Both the position numbers and the translations under genes were made by a program. From Streptomyces sp. HUAS 15-9 (lineage in GTDB: Bacteria > Actinomycetota > Actinomycetes > Streptomycetales > Streptomycetaceae): 64,000 bases of DNA. Below, in pieces: positions 18,677 to 26,740 of the stretch; position 1 is the stretch's first letter, and every line of letters starts with the position of its first letter. The stretch is from the NCBI RefSeq assembly GCF_025642155.1, contig NZ_CP106798.1:7068001-7132000 (forward strand), written 5' to 3'. Under the pieces are notes generated by a model that ran no database searches, was not told the origin of the DNA, and worked only from the letters and a program-made list of their open reading frames with translations.

Positions 18677-19035
18677 CCGGCAGGGACGAACCCTTCATCA
18701 CGGCCGTGAAGCCACTGGTCGACGCCATGGGCGCAGAGATGCTCCCGCCGGACGAGGCCGGCCCCGACGACGTCGTGCTCGCCTGGGAGGGTGTCGCCGT
18801 GCTCGCCGTACGCCTGCCCCAGCTCGCCGACTCCCTCGACCACATCCTGGCGGCCATGGAGCGCAAGAAGGGCAAGCCCCTGGCCGATCTGGACCGCAAG
18901 GCCAAGCAGGAGCTCGTACGGATACTGGAGGCGCGCGGCGCCTTCTCGGTACGGCACGGAGTGGAGACCGTGGCGAGCGCGCTCGGGGTGAGCCGCTTCA
19001 CCGTCTACAACTATCTGAACCGCGAGAAGGGCTGA
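18673..19035 (+). CDS. Small HTH regulator with a YheO-type C-terminal domain
   Basis: A 120-residue protein starting at the GTG in the GTGA overlap with the preceding gene. The C-terminal half (ELVRILEARGAFSVRHGVET, then VASALGVSRFTVYNYLNREK) closely resembles the HTH_22 domain of YheO-like regulators. The N-terminal 65 residues look like a shortened PAS-like or dimerisation region. It ends 119 bp before the urate operon, and a 17-bp palindrome starts 30 bp after its stop. It is a candidate for the factor binding that palindrome; there is no direct evidence. Confidence 0.65.
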   Translation: MTGRDEPFITAVKPLVDAMGAEMLPPDEAGPDDVVLAWEGVAVLAVRLPQLADSLDHILAAMERKKGKPLADLDRKAKQELVRILEARGAFSVRHGVETVASALGVSRFTVYNYLNREKG

Positions 19036-19047
19036 GCGCACCGGCGG

Positions 19048-19105
19048 GGATGTAACGCGGAATTTTCAACAAAGTGTTGACGTCGTCCGGCGGAGAGCGT
19101 TAGCT
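19048..19105 (+). promoter_or_regulatory. Promoter region of the urate operon with a 17-bp palindrome
   Basis: TTCAACAAAGTGTTGAC (19065-19081) is a near-palindrome whose right arm forms the -35 hexamer TTGACG (19077-19082). A -10 candidate TTAGCT (19100-19105) lies 17 bp downstream. Just upstream, GGATGTAACGCGGAA (19048-19062) matches the right half of the AllR-type site at hyi. Similar 17-bp motifs occur at aceB and allB. Confidence 0.6.
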
Positions 19106-19154
19106 GTTCGCAGCCCGTTCAGCACGAAGGCCGTCCGCGGCCACGGAGGCACTT

Positions 19155-19664
19155 GTGACTTCCACTTCAACGCCCACGGGCCTGGCCCGGCTCAACGTCC
19201 TGGAGGAGCCGGCGGCCTTCGCCGTCCTCCACGAGGCGTGCGCCTGCACGGCATGGGTCCGGCGGCTGCTCGCCGCCCGCCCGTACGCCACCGCCGACGA
19301 CCTCTACGAAGCCGGTGACGCCGCCATGGCCGAGCTGACCCGCGAAGACCTCGCGGAGGCGATGGCCGGGCACCCGCCGATCGGCCGCCCCAAGCCCGGC
19401 GACCCGGCCTCCGCCCGGGAGCAGCGCGGCATGGCCGGCGCCTCCGAGGAGCTCAAGGCGCAGATGCTCGAACTGAACCTCGCCTACCAGGACAGGTTCG
19501 GCCATGTCTTCCTCATCTGCGCCACCGGCAGAACCGGCGAGCAGATGCGCGACGCGCTCAAGGAGCGGATCGGCAACTCGCCGGAGCGGGAGCGGGAGAT
19601 CGTCCGCACCGAGCTGGGAAAGATCAACCGTATCCGGCTCGCCCGCATCGCCGAAGAGGACTGA
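19155..19664 (+). CDS. uraD: 2-oxo-4-hydroxy-4-carboxy-5-ureidoimidazoline (OHCU) decarboxylase
   Basis: A 169-residue protein with a GTG start. The family signatures HPPIGRP (carrying the catalytic His) and REQRGMAGASEEL are present, with RFGHVFLICATGRT and the C-terminal ELGKINRIRLARI. It decarboxylates OHCU to S-allantoin, the third step of urate breakdown. It is the first gene of the operon uraD-HIU hydrolase-urate oxidase-8-oxoguanine deaminase; the next start is only a few bases away. This promoter-proximal position is common in actinobacteria. Confidence 0.93.
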   Translation: MTSTSTPTGLARLNVLEEPAAFAVLHEACACTAWVRRLLAARPYATADDLYEAGDAAMAELTREDLAEAMAGHPPIGRPKPGDPASAREQRGMAGASEELKAQMLELNLAYQDRFGHVFLICATGRTGEQMRDALKERIGNSPEREREIVRTELGKINRIRLARIAEED

Positions 19665-19671
19665 GAGCAGC

Positions 19672-20073
19672 ATGAGCACCAGCGCCACCGCTTCCGTGTC
19701 CACGCACATCCTGGACACCAGCGTCGGCCGCCCCGCCGAGGGCGTCGCCGTACGGCTCGCGGCCCGCAGCGGCCGGGACGCCGCATGGCAGGCGCTCGGC
19801 GGCTCCGTGACCGACGCGGACGGGCGGTGCAAGGACCTTCCGGACCTGCCGGAGGGGACGACCCACGTACGGCTCGACTTCGCGGTCGAACCGTACTTCG
19901 GAAGATCCGTGAAGAAGCAAGCCGATGCGCAGCAGGACGCCCCCGCGAATCGGGACAGCGGTGCCGCGTTCTTCCCCGAGGTGGCGATCACCTTCGCCGT
20001 ACGCCGCGGGGAGCACTACCACGTACCGCTGCTGCTCAACCCGTTCGGCTACTCCGTTTACCGAGGGAGCTAG
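19672..20073 (+). CDS. uraH: 5-hydroxyisourate hydrolase (transthyretin-like)
   Basis: A 133-residue transthyretin-fold protein. The N-terminal STHILDTSVGRPA, with His12, and the region RRGEHYHVPLLLNPFGYS, with His115 and His117, are active-site elements. The protein ends with YRGS, the signature that separates HIU hydrolases from transthyretins. It hydrolyses 5-hydroxyisourate to OHCU, between urate oxidase and UraD. Seven bases separate it from uraD and four from the urate oxidase gene. Confidence 0.95.
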   Translation: MSTSATASVSTHILDTSVGRPAEGVAVRLAARSGRDAAWQALGGSVTDADGRCKDLPDLPEGTTHVRLDFAVEPYFGRSVKKQADAQQDAPANRDSGAAFFPEVAITFAVRRGEHYHVPLLLNPFGYSVYRGS

Positions 20074-20077
20074 CTAG

Positions 20078-20974
20078 ATGCCCACCATTCTGGGACAGAA
20101 CCAGTACGGCAAGGCCGAGAACCGAGTCGTCAAGATCACGCGGGACGGCGCCACCCACCACATCAAGGACCTGAACGTCTCCGTGTCCCTGTCCGGTGAC
20201 ATGGACGCGGTGCACTACGACGGCTCGAACGCGCATGTCCTGCCGACCGACACCACCAAGAACACGGTGTACGCGTTCGCCAAGGAGCACGGCATCGAGT
20301 CCGCCGAGCAGTTCGGCATCCACCTCGCCCGTCACTTCGTGACGAGCCAGGAGCCGATCCGCCGGGCCCGTATCCGTATCGAGGAGTACGCCTGGGAGCG
20401 CATCGAGCACTCCAAGGAGGGCGCGCACTCGTTCGCCCGCAAGGGCCAGGAGACCCGGCTCGCCCAGATCACGTACGACGGCTCGTCCTGGGAGGTCGTC
20501 TCCGGCCTCAAGGACCTCGTCGTGCTGAACTCCACCGACTCGGAGTTCTGGGGCTACGTCAAGGACAAGTACACGACGCTCCCCGAGGCGTACGACCGTA
20601 TCCTCGCCACCGAGGTCTCCGGCCGCTGGCGGTTCAACTGGACCGACGACGAGCGGGAGATGCCCGACTGGGAGGAGTCCTACGAGCGGACGAAGGAGCA
20701 TCTGCTCCGGGCCTTCGCCGAGACGTACTCGCTCTCGCTCCAGCAGACGCTGTACCAGATGGGTTCGCGGATCATCGACCACCGTGACGAGATCGACGAG
20801 GTCCGCTTCTCGCTCCCGAACAAGCACCACTTCCTCGTGGACCTGGAACCCTTCGGGCTGAAGAACAACAACGAGGTGTACTTCGCCGCCGACCGCCCCT
20901 ACGGCCTCATCGAGGCCACCGTCGTACGGGACGGCTGCGAGCCGAGGATCCCGGTCGACCTCACCAACCTGTAA
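20078..20974 (+). CDS. uox: Urate oxidase (uricase)
   Basis: A 298-residue cofactor-free uricase with two tandem T-fold halves. Catalytic elements include Lys12 near the N-terminus (LGQNQYGKAENRVV), PTDTTKNTVYAFAKEHG around residues 57-72, LKDLVVLNSTDSEFWGY at 144-160, and the His pair in NKHHF (248-252). It oxidises urate to 5-hydroxyisourate, producing H2O2. It is tightly packed after the HIU hydrolase gene. No peroxisomal-type tail is present, as expected in bacteria. Confidence 0.97.
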   Translation: MPTILGQNQYGKAENRVVKITRDGATHHIKDLNVSVSLSGDMDAVHYDGSNAHVLPTDTTKNTVYAFAKEHGIESAEQFGIHLARHFVTSQEPIRRARIRIEEYAWERIEHSKEGAHSFARKGQETRLAQITYDGSSWEVVSGLKDLVVLNSTDSEFWGYVKDKYTTLPEAYDRILATEVSGRWRFNWTDDEREMPDWEESYERTKEHLLRAFAETYSLSLQQTLYQMGSRIIDHRDEIDEVRFSLPNKHHFLVDLEPFGLKNNNEVYFAADRPYGLIEATVVRDGCEPRIPVDLTNL

Positions 20975-21090
20975 GAACCCACTTTCGGCACCCGCGGCCG
21001 GAGAGCCCCGCTCCACCCGCTCCCCGGCCGCGGCACTCAAACTCCCAGGGTCCTGCCGTGCCCCCTCCGAAACAGCGCAAAGGACGAACC

Positions 21091-22470
21091 ATGGCAGCAG
21101 CCCGGCGCATCGTCATCGAGAACTGCTCGATCGCCACGGTCGACGCGAACGACACCGAGTACGCCACCGGACATGTCGTCATCGCAGGCCACCGCATCGA
21201 GTCGCTCGGCGCGGGCAGGGCCCCCGAGGGACTGGAGAACGTCGTACGGCGCATCGACGCCTCCGGCCACCTCGTGACCCCCGGCCTGATCAACACCCAC
21301 CACCACTTCTACCAGTGGATCACCCGGGGCCTGGCCACCGACCACAACCTCTTCGACTGGCTGGTCGCGCTCTACCCGACCTGGGCGCGCATCGACGAGC
21401 CGATGGTCCACGCGGCCGCTCAGGGGTCCCTGGCGATGATGGCCCGCGGCGGCGTGACCACCGCCATGGACCACCACTACGTCTACCCGAAGGACTCCGG
21501 CGACCTGTCCGGCGCCGTCATCCGCGCCGCCCGTGAGACGGGCGTCCGCTTCACCCTCGCCCGCGGCTCCATGGACCGCAGTGAGAAGGACGGCGGCCTG
21601 CCCCCGGACTTCGCCGTCGAGACGCTGGAGGGAGCCCTCGCCGCGACCGAGCAGACCGTCAAGGAGCACCACGACGCCTCCTTCGAGGCGATGACCCAGG
21701 TCGCCGTCGCCCCCTGCTCGCCGTTCTCCGTCTCCACCGAACTCCTGCGTGAAGGTGCCCAGCTGGCCCGCCGCCTCGGCGTGCGCCTGCACACCCACGG
21801 CTCGGAGACGGTCGAGGAGGAGAAGTTCTGCCACGAACTGTTCGGCATGGGCCCGACCGACTACTTCGAGTCCACCGGCTGGCTCGGCGAGGACGTGTGG
21901 ATGGCCCACTGCGTCCATATGAACGACTCCGACATCGCCGCCTTCGCCCGTACGAAGACGGGTGTCGCGCACTGTCCTTCCTCCAACGCGCGTCTGGCGG
22001 CGGGCATCGCACGCGTCCCCGACATGCTGGCGGCCGGCGTCCCCGTCGGCCTCGGCGTCGACGGCACCGCCTCCAACGAGTCCGGTGAACTCCACACCGA
22101 ACTGCGCAACGCGCTGCTCATCAACCGCCTCGGCGCCCACCGCGAGGCCGCCCTGAACGCCCGGCAGGCGCTGCGCCTCGGCACCTACGGCGGCGCCCAG
22201 GTCCTCGGCCGGGCCGCCGAGACCGGCTCCCTGGAGCCGGGCAAGCTCGCCGACCTGGTGCTCTGGAAGCTGGACACCCTCGCCCACGCCTCCATCGCCG
22301 ACCCGGTGACCGCGCTGGTCCTCGGCGCGGCGGCACCGGTCACCGCCTCGTTCGTGAACGGCCGGCAGATCGTCGAGCACGGCCGCCTGCTGCACGTCGA
22401 CGAGGACGCCATCGCCCGCTCCACGCGGGACGAGGCCCAGCGCCTGGCACGGATCGCCGCCCAGGGCTGA
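21091..22470 (+). CDS. 8-oxoguanine deaminase (amidohydrolase)
   Basis: A 459-residue amidohydrolase; the ATG at 21091 follows AAAGGA. Metal ligands include the H-x-H in THHHF (His70, His72), HTHGSETVEE, WMAHCVHM and GLGVDGTASNES. Sequence and position after urate oxidase fit 8-oxoguanine deaminase, which turns 8-oxoguanine into urate and so feeds damaged guanine into this pathway. Related enzymes act on s-triazines or guanine, so a check of the substrate is warranted. The gap to the uricase gene is 116 bp with no terminator seen, so it probably belongs to the same operon. Confidence 0.87.
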   Translation: MAAARRIVIENCSIATVDANDTEYATGHVVIAGHRIESLGAGRAPEGLENVVRRIDASGHLVTPGLINTHHHFYQWITRGLATDHNLFDWLVALYPTWARIDEPMVHAAAQGSLAMMARGGVTTAMDHHYVYPKDSGDLSGAVIRAARETGVRFTLARGSMDRSEKDGGLPPDFAVETLEGALAATEQTVKEHHDASFEAMTQVAVAPCSPFSVSTELLREGAQLARRLGVRLHTHGSETVEEEKFCHELFGMGPTDYFESTGWLGEDVWMAHCVHMNDSDIAAFARTKTGVAHCPSSNARLAAGIARVPDMLAAGVPVGLGVDGTASNESGELHTELRNALLINRLGAHREAALNARQALRLGTYGGAQVLGRAAETGSLEPGKLADLVLWKLDTLAHASIADPVTALVLGAAAPVTASFVNGRQIVEHGRLLHVDEDAIARSTRDEAQRLARIAAQG

Positions 22471-22549
22471 ACAACCGAAGGACTCCGGTCGGGAGGGACG
22501 GCTCCCGGCCGGAAGCCATGGACCCGAGCGGGGTCCGTGGCGGCCGCGT

Positions 22550-22579
22550 CCGGGGCGTGCGTGAACGCGCACGCCCCGG
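22550..22579. terminator. Hairpin between the convergent deaminase and exonuclease genes
   Basis: CCGGGGCGTGCG pairs perfectly with CGCACGCCCCGG across a 6-base loop. It lies 80 bp past the deaminase stop and 25 bp before the convergent gene's end. Confidence 0.65.
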
Positions 22580-22603
22580 GACGGTCCCCGTCCCGCCCCG
22601 GCT

Positions 22604-23215
22604 TCAGTCAGGTACCGGTCCCGACCCGGGACCCGGCCACAGCATGAGGTTGGCGAGCAACTCGGCCTGCTCGACGGCGTCGTCGAGGGCGTGATGGGTG
22701 TGGGAGCGCCGTGACAGCAGATGCCGGGGCATCGTCCCCTTGGCGACGGCCCGCAGCGGAACGCGGGCCTTCGTCGCGTACAGCGTCTTCATGTCCAGGC
22801 AGCCCGAGTGCCCGAAGGGGCTCGCCCCGGTGAAGCGGATCAGATACCAGTACAGGAACGTCCAGTCGTACGAGGCCGGGTAGCCGCACATCACCGGCTG
22901 GGCACCCGCGCTCACCTCCCGGACCCAGGCGGAGAACTCGGCCAGCGCGAGGGCGGGTTCCGCTGCCTCGGACCTCAGCCGCTCCCGGTCGAGTCCGCTC
23001 ACCGCGAGGGCCTCGGGCACGAACTCATCGCTGATCGGCCGCAGTTCGCGATAGAAGGTCAGCTGCTCGGGGTCGGCGGCGGTGAATCCGTCGGCGTCCT
23101 GTGTACCGGCGACGGCGGCCCCCAGGCTCAGCATGGAGTAGGGGCCGGGGATCGGGCCGTCCGCCTCGATGTCGACGGAGATGTACAGACTCGGCTTGAT
23201 ACGTCGTGCGGACAT
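22604..23215 (-). CDS. DEDD-type 3'-5' exonuclease
   Basis: A 203-residue protein, start taken as ATG at 23215. It has the DnaQ-like DEDDh pattern: Asp and Glu in ISVDIEADGP, Asp in CGYPASYDWTFLYWYL, and His with Asp in THHALDDAVEQAELL. Such stand-alone domains act as oligoribonucleases or DNA exonucleases; substrate preference cannot be told here. No Shine-Dalgarno sequence is obvious before the chosen ATG. It ends 134 bp from the deaminase gene, tail to tail. Confidence 0.8.
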   Translation of the reverse strand: MSARRIKPSLYISVDIEADGPIPGPYSMLSLGAAVAGTQDADGFTAADPEQLTFYRELRPISDEFVPEALAVSGLDRERLRSEAAEPALALAEFSAWVREVSAGAQPVMCGYPASYDWTFLYWYLIRFTGASPFGHSGCLDMKTLYATKARVPLRAVAKGTMPRHLLSRRSHTHHALDDAVEQAELLANLMLWPGPGSGPVPD

Positions 23216-23289
23216 GGAACCGGAGCATCGCAGGCGGGAGCGGTCCACCGCATCCCAATTCAGGGGCGGGGGCCTGCCTGGCGCGCCGC

Positions 23290-23925
23290 TCACACCCGGC
23301 GCGGGGACGCCAGCAGATAACGCGCCCTCGTCCGCGGCTCCGTGTACTCACCCGCCTGCCAGCCGGCGCCCTCCAGTGTGGCCGCGCACGCGCTCAGGGC
23401 CTCGCCGTCCGGCGCGTACACGGCGACCGCCTCGGGCTGCGGGGTCGCGCGCACCCGGTACCCGTCGGCGTCCTGCCCCGCAGGCCGGTGTCCGGCGGCC
23501 TCCAGGGCGAGCGCGGCGGCCCGCACCAGATGCGTACGCTCCCACCCGCACGGCCGGTCCGTGGCACCGTCCGGATTGGTCATCCGCCGCAGCTCCAGCA
23601 GGCCCTGCCAGGCGCTGTGCACCTGGCGCACCCGCTCCGGGCCGGAGCCGGACGCCGACTCCTGCGGATCGCCGACGCGAGCCGCGAAGACCCCGTCGGC
23701 GGGTGACGGCTCCACCGGTTCGGCGGCGGCCGCCGTCGGCACCGCCTCCCGTATGCGATGCCCCGCCGGTGTCAGGAAGTGGTCGTGCGGCGGACGCGGG
23801 TGCCGGAAGGCGAGCCCGTGCCGCACCAGCGACGCGAGCTGCGCCTGCGTACCCCGCAGCAGACCGGTGACCGGATCGGCGGCGTCGATGACACGCCGCT
23901 GCGCGGCGCTCGGCGGTCGTGTCAC
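23290..23925 (-). CDS. Streptomyces-type protein of unknown function
   Basis: A 211-residue protein with a GTG start at 23925 and AAGGAG six bases upstream. The first part (AAQRRVIDAADPVTGLLRGT, then LASLVRHGLAFRH, FLTPAGHRIREA) looks like a winged-helix-like segment. The rest (LVRAAALALEAAGHRPAG, AVAVYAPDGEALSACAATLE) has an alternating alpha/beta pattern. I do not recognise a named family. It lies between the exonuclease and the phosphatase genes, same strand. Confidence 0.55.
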   Translation of the reverse strand: MTRPPSAAQRRVIDAADPVTGLLRGTQAQLASLVRHGLAFRHPRPPHDHFLTPAGHRIREAVPTAAAAEPVEPSPADGVFAARVGDPQESASGSGPERVRQVHSAWQGLLELRRMTNPDGATDRPCGWERTHLVRAAALALEAAGHRPAGQDADGYRVRATPQPEAVAVYAPDGEALSACAATLEGAGWQAGEYTEPRTRARYLLASPRRV

Positions 23926-24000
23926 GGCGTGCTCCTTCCCGGTGGACGGCCCGTCCGGCGGACGGCTCACCCGTCGGACGGCCCATTCGAAGAGTACGGC

Positions 24001-24041
24001 CCGGGTCTGACAACCGGCCGGGGTCTGACGACTGGCCGGGG
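24001..24041. repeat. 18-bp tandem repeat, about 2.3 copies
   Basis: GGTCTGAC recurs 18 bp apart, embedded in CCGGGTCTGACAACCGG and CGGGGTCTGACGACTGG. It sits in the short gap between two minus-strand genes. Confidence 0.6.
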
Positions 24042-24066
24042 CCGCCGGCTGCCGCAGCCGTCCGGG

Positions 24067-24666
24067 TCAGTCGCGCGGCCGGACGTTCCACCCCGCCACC
24101 ACCGGCCGCCCGTGCTCCGTGCCGAGCCGGCACAGTGTGCCCGTCGCCAGCTGGAACAGGGCCCCGTGCTGCGGGCACAGGCCGAGGCGGCGGGCGGTGA
24201 GGACGCGCAGGAAGTGGCCGTGGGCGACCAGGAGGACGACACCCTCGGTGTTGGCGAGGGCGGCGTCCACCTTGCCGAGCATCCGGTCGGCACGCTCCCC
24301 GACCTGCTCCGGAGTCTCCCCGGGGTGCTCGGGCGGGCCCGGCGCGACCCCGTCCGTGAACAGGAACCAGTCGGGCCGGGTGCGCTGGATCTCGACCGTG
24401 GTGATGCCCTCGTAGCCGCCGTAGTCCCACTCGCGCAGGTCGGCGTCGACCCGGGCGTCGGGGATCCCGATGAGTTCGGCGGTCTCCCGGGCCCGCTGCA
24501 GGGGGCTGACGAAGGTGGCGCCGATGTGGTGCGAGCGGATCAGCGGCACCAGCCGGCGCGCCTCCTGTCTCCCGTGCTCGGTGAGGGGTACGTCCGTCCA
24601 GCCGGTGTGCCGTCCGGACCGCGACCACTCGGTCTCACCGTGCCGGACGAGAAAGAGGTCACCCAC
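24067..24666 (-). CDS. Histidine phosphatase (phosphoglycerate mutase-like)
   Basis: A 199-residue protein with a GTG start at 24666 after GGAAGGG. The RHG signature is at the N-terminus (DLFLVRHGETEWSRSGRHTG), and the second catalytic His lies in VVLLVAHGHFLRVLTAR; DLREWDYGGYEGITT holds the usual acidic residues. Members include cofactor-dependent mutases and sugar or nucleotide phosphatases (GpmB/CobC-like). The specific substrate is open. Confidence 0.88.
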   Translation of the reverse strand: MGDLFLVRHGETEWSRSGRHTGWTDVPLTEHGRQEARRLVPLIRSHHIGATFVSPLQRARETAELIGIPDARVDADLREWDYGGYEGITTVEIQRTRPDWFLFTDGVAPGPPEHPGETPEQVGERADRMLGKVDAALANTEGVVLLVAHGHFLRVLTARRLGLCPQHGALFQLATGTLCRLGTEHGRPVVAGWNVRPRD

Positions 24667-24779
24667 GTCCGTGCCCTTCCCGCTCGCCTGACAGCACCGT
24701 TTCACACGGCGCCCGCCGCCCGCAGGCGGGACTGGGCCAGACGGCCGTGTGCCGCCAGGCGGGCCGTGCGCGCGGTCTC

Positions 24780-25988
24780 CTACTGCCGGTATCCGCTCAG
24801 GAACCGTCCGATCCGGCCGATCGCCGCCTCCAGGTCCTCCGCGTGCGGGAGGGTGAGGATGCGGAAGTGGTCCGGAGCGGGCCAGTTGAAGCCGGTGCCC
24901 TGGACGACCTGGATCTTCTCACGGAGCAGCAGGTCGAGGACGAACTTCTCGTCGTCGTGGATCTTGTGCACCTTGGGGTCGAGGCGCGGAAAGGCGTACA
25001 GCGCGCCCTTGGGTTTGACGCAGGACACGCCCGGGATCTCGTTCAGCCTCTCCCAGGCCACGTTCCGCTGCTCGTACAACCGGCCGCCGGGAGCGGCGAG
25101 TTCGCGGATGGACTGGCGCCCGCCGAGCGCGGCCTGGATGGCGTACTGCGCGGGCGCGTTGGCGCACAGGCGCATGGAGGCCAGCATGGTCAGGCCCTCC
25201 AGATAGTCCTTCGCGTGCTGCTTGGGACCGGTGACGACCAGCCACCCGGAGCGGAAGCCCGCCACCCGGTACGTCTTCGACAGCCCGCAGAAGGTGAGGA
25301 CGACCAGGTCGGGAGCGAGGGCGGCGGCGGAGTGGTGGACGGCGTCGTCGTACAGGATCTGGTCGTAGATCTCGTCGGCGAAGACCATCAGGCCGTGGCG
25401 GCGGGCGAGGTCGAGGATGCCCTCGACGATCTCCTTCGGGTAGACCGCCCCGGTGGGGTTGTTCGGGTTGATGATGACGACGGCCTTGGTGCGATCGGTG
25501 ATCTTCGACGCGATGTCGTCCAGGTCCGGGTTCCAGTCGGCCTGTTCGTCGCACACGTAGTGGACCGCCTTGCCGCCCGCGAGGGTCGTCACTGCCGTCC
25601 ACAGCGGGAAGTCCGGTGCGGGGATGAGGATTTCGTCGCCGTCCTCCACCAGCGCCTGGACGGCCATCGACACCAGCTCGGAGACGCCGTTGCCGAGGAA
25701 CACGTCGTCGACGCCGACCTGCAGGCCGAGGCTCTGGTAGCGCTGGGCCACGGCGCGGCGGGCGGAGAGGATGCCGCGCGAGTCCGTGTAGCCGTGCGCC
25801 TGCGGGAGCATCCGGATCATGTCCTGGAGGATCTCCTCCGGTGCCTCGAAGCCGAAGAGCGCCGGGTTGCCGGTGTTCAGGCGCAGCACGCTGTGGCCCG
25901 CCTCCTCCAGCGCGTTGGCGTGCTCGATCACCGGGCCGCGGATCTCGTAACAGACCTCGCTGAGCTTGTTCGACTGCCGGAACTCCAT
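24780..25988 (-). CDS. Class I aminotransferase (AlaA-like)
   Basis: A 402-residue fold-type I PLP enzyme. The Schiff-base Lys238 lies in GLSKTYRVAGFRSGW; NPNNPTGAVYP and FADEIYDQILYD are further cofactor motifs, and the final Arg in HFRILTLP binds the substrate carboxylate. The overall sequence matches the pyruvate-forming AlaA/YfbQ group, which transfers between glutamate and pyruvate. It is divergent from an HxlR regulator, and two 13-bp palindromes fill the short gap, so that regulator probably controls it. Confidence 0.9.
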   Translation of the reverse strand: MEFRQSNKLSEVCYEIRGPVIEHANALEEAGHSVLRLNTGNPALFGFEAPEEILQDMIRMLPQAHGYTDSRGILSARRAVAQRYQSLGLQVGVDDVFLGNGVSELVSMAVQALVEDGDEILIPAPDFPLWTAVTTLAGGKAVHYVCDEQADWNPDLDDIASKITDRTKAVVIINPNNPTGAVYPKEIVEGILDLARRHGLMVFADEIYDQILYDDAVHHSAAALAPDLVVLTFCGLSKTYRVAGFRSGWLVVTGPKQHAKDYLEGLTMLASMRLCANAPAQYAIQAALGGRQSIRELAAPGGRLYEQRNVAWERLNEIPGVSCVKPKGALYAFPRLDPKVHKIHDDEKFVLDLLLREKIQVVQGTGFNWPAPDHFRILTLPHAEDLEAAIGRIGRFLSGYRQ

Positions 25989-26012
25989 GCGCCCCTCCAG
26001 GAACTCGTGATG

Positions 26013-26062
26013 CTTGGTTTTACCAAGTTCGAGCTTGGAAAGTCCAACAACACGTCTAGACT
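26013..26062 (+). promoter_or_regulatory. HxlR gene promoter with paired TTGG-N5-CCAA sites
   Basis: Palindromes TTGGTTTTACCAA (26014-26026, with flanking C and G extending the arms) and TTGGAAAGTCCAA (26035-26047) are exactly 21 bp apart. The second overlaps a -35 candidate TTGGAA (26035-26040), with TAGACT (26057-26062) as -10 after 16 bp. This layout suggests autorepression by the HxlR protein and possible control of the divergent aminotransferase. Confidence 0.7.
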
Positions 26063-26069
26063 GCGCCGT

Positions 26070-26696
26070 ATGTCACCTCGCCGAAGCTACGACCAGTACT
26101 GTTCCGCAGCCCGTGCGCTCGACCTGGTCGGCGACCGCTGGACCCTGCTGATCGTCCGGGAGCTGCTCGCCGGTCCCCGCCGCTACACGGACCTGCACGC
26201 GGACCTGCCGGGGGTCAGCACGGACGTACTCGCCTCACGGCTGAAGGACATGGAGCGCGACGGCCTCGCGACCCGGCGCCGGCTGCCTCCGCCGGGAGCG
26301 GCCTACGTCTACGAACTCACCGGGCGTGGACGCGGGTTGCTGTCCGTGCTGCAGGCGCTGGGCACGTGGGGCGAGGCCGAGCTGGGGGAGCGGCGGCCCA
26401 CCGACGCCGTACGGGCGCACTGGTTCGCGCTGCCGCTGACGCGCGGTCTTGAGGGCGAGGGGATCGTCGAGGTCCAGGTGGAGGAAGGTGACTTCCATCT
26501 GTACCTGGGAGCGGAGGAAGGCGCCGTGTACGGCGACGGGCGGGCCCCCACCGAGCCCGACGCCCGGCTCGTACTCGACTCCGCCACCTGCGCCGCCGTC
26601 ACCCGCGGAGAGCTGAGCGTGCTGCGCGCGGTGCGGGACGGCCGGATCACGGTGACCGGTGACAGCACCCTGGCCAAGACGTTGCGGGAGGCGTGA
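26070..26696 (+). CDS. HxlR-family regulator with a C-terminal SCP2-like domain
   Basis: A 208-residue protein. Residues 1-100 are an HxlR winged helix (CSAARALDLVGDRWTLLIVR, LLAGPRRYTDLHADLPGVST, LASRLKDMERDGL, then TRGRGLLSVLQALGTWGE-like wing). The C-terminal 80 residues (EGDFHLYLGAEEGAVYGDG, GELSVLRAVRDGRITVTGD) look like a sterol-carrier (SCP2) fold, a common actinobacterial fusion that may bind a lipid-like ligand. It starts about eight bases after the -10 candidate, so the transcript leader is very short or absent. Confidence 0.85.
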   Translation: MSPRRSYDQYCSAARALDLVGDRWTLLIVRELLAGPRRYTDLHADLPGVSTDVLASRLKDMERDGLATRRRLPPPGAAYVYELTGRGRGLLSVLQALGTWGEAELGERRPTDAVRAHWFALPLTRGLEGEGIVEVQVEEGDFHLYLGAEEGAVYGDGRAPTEPDARLVLDSATCAAVTRGELSVLRAVRDGRITVTGDSTLAKTLREA

Positions 26697-26704
26697 AAAA
26701 GACA

Positions 26705-26732
26705 GGGCCCGCCACGCGAACGCGGCGGGCCC
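26705..26732. terminator. Bidirectional hairpin between HxlR and the convergent membrane protein
   Basis: GGGCCCGCC pairs with GGCGGGCCC across a 10-base loop, with an A-rich run (GAAAAAGACA) on the HxlR side. It serves convergent genes. Confidence 0.7.
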
Positions 26733-26740
26733 GGGGCGGC

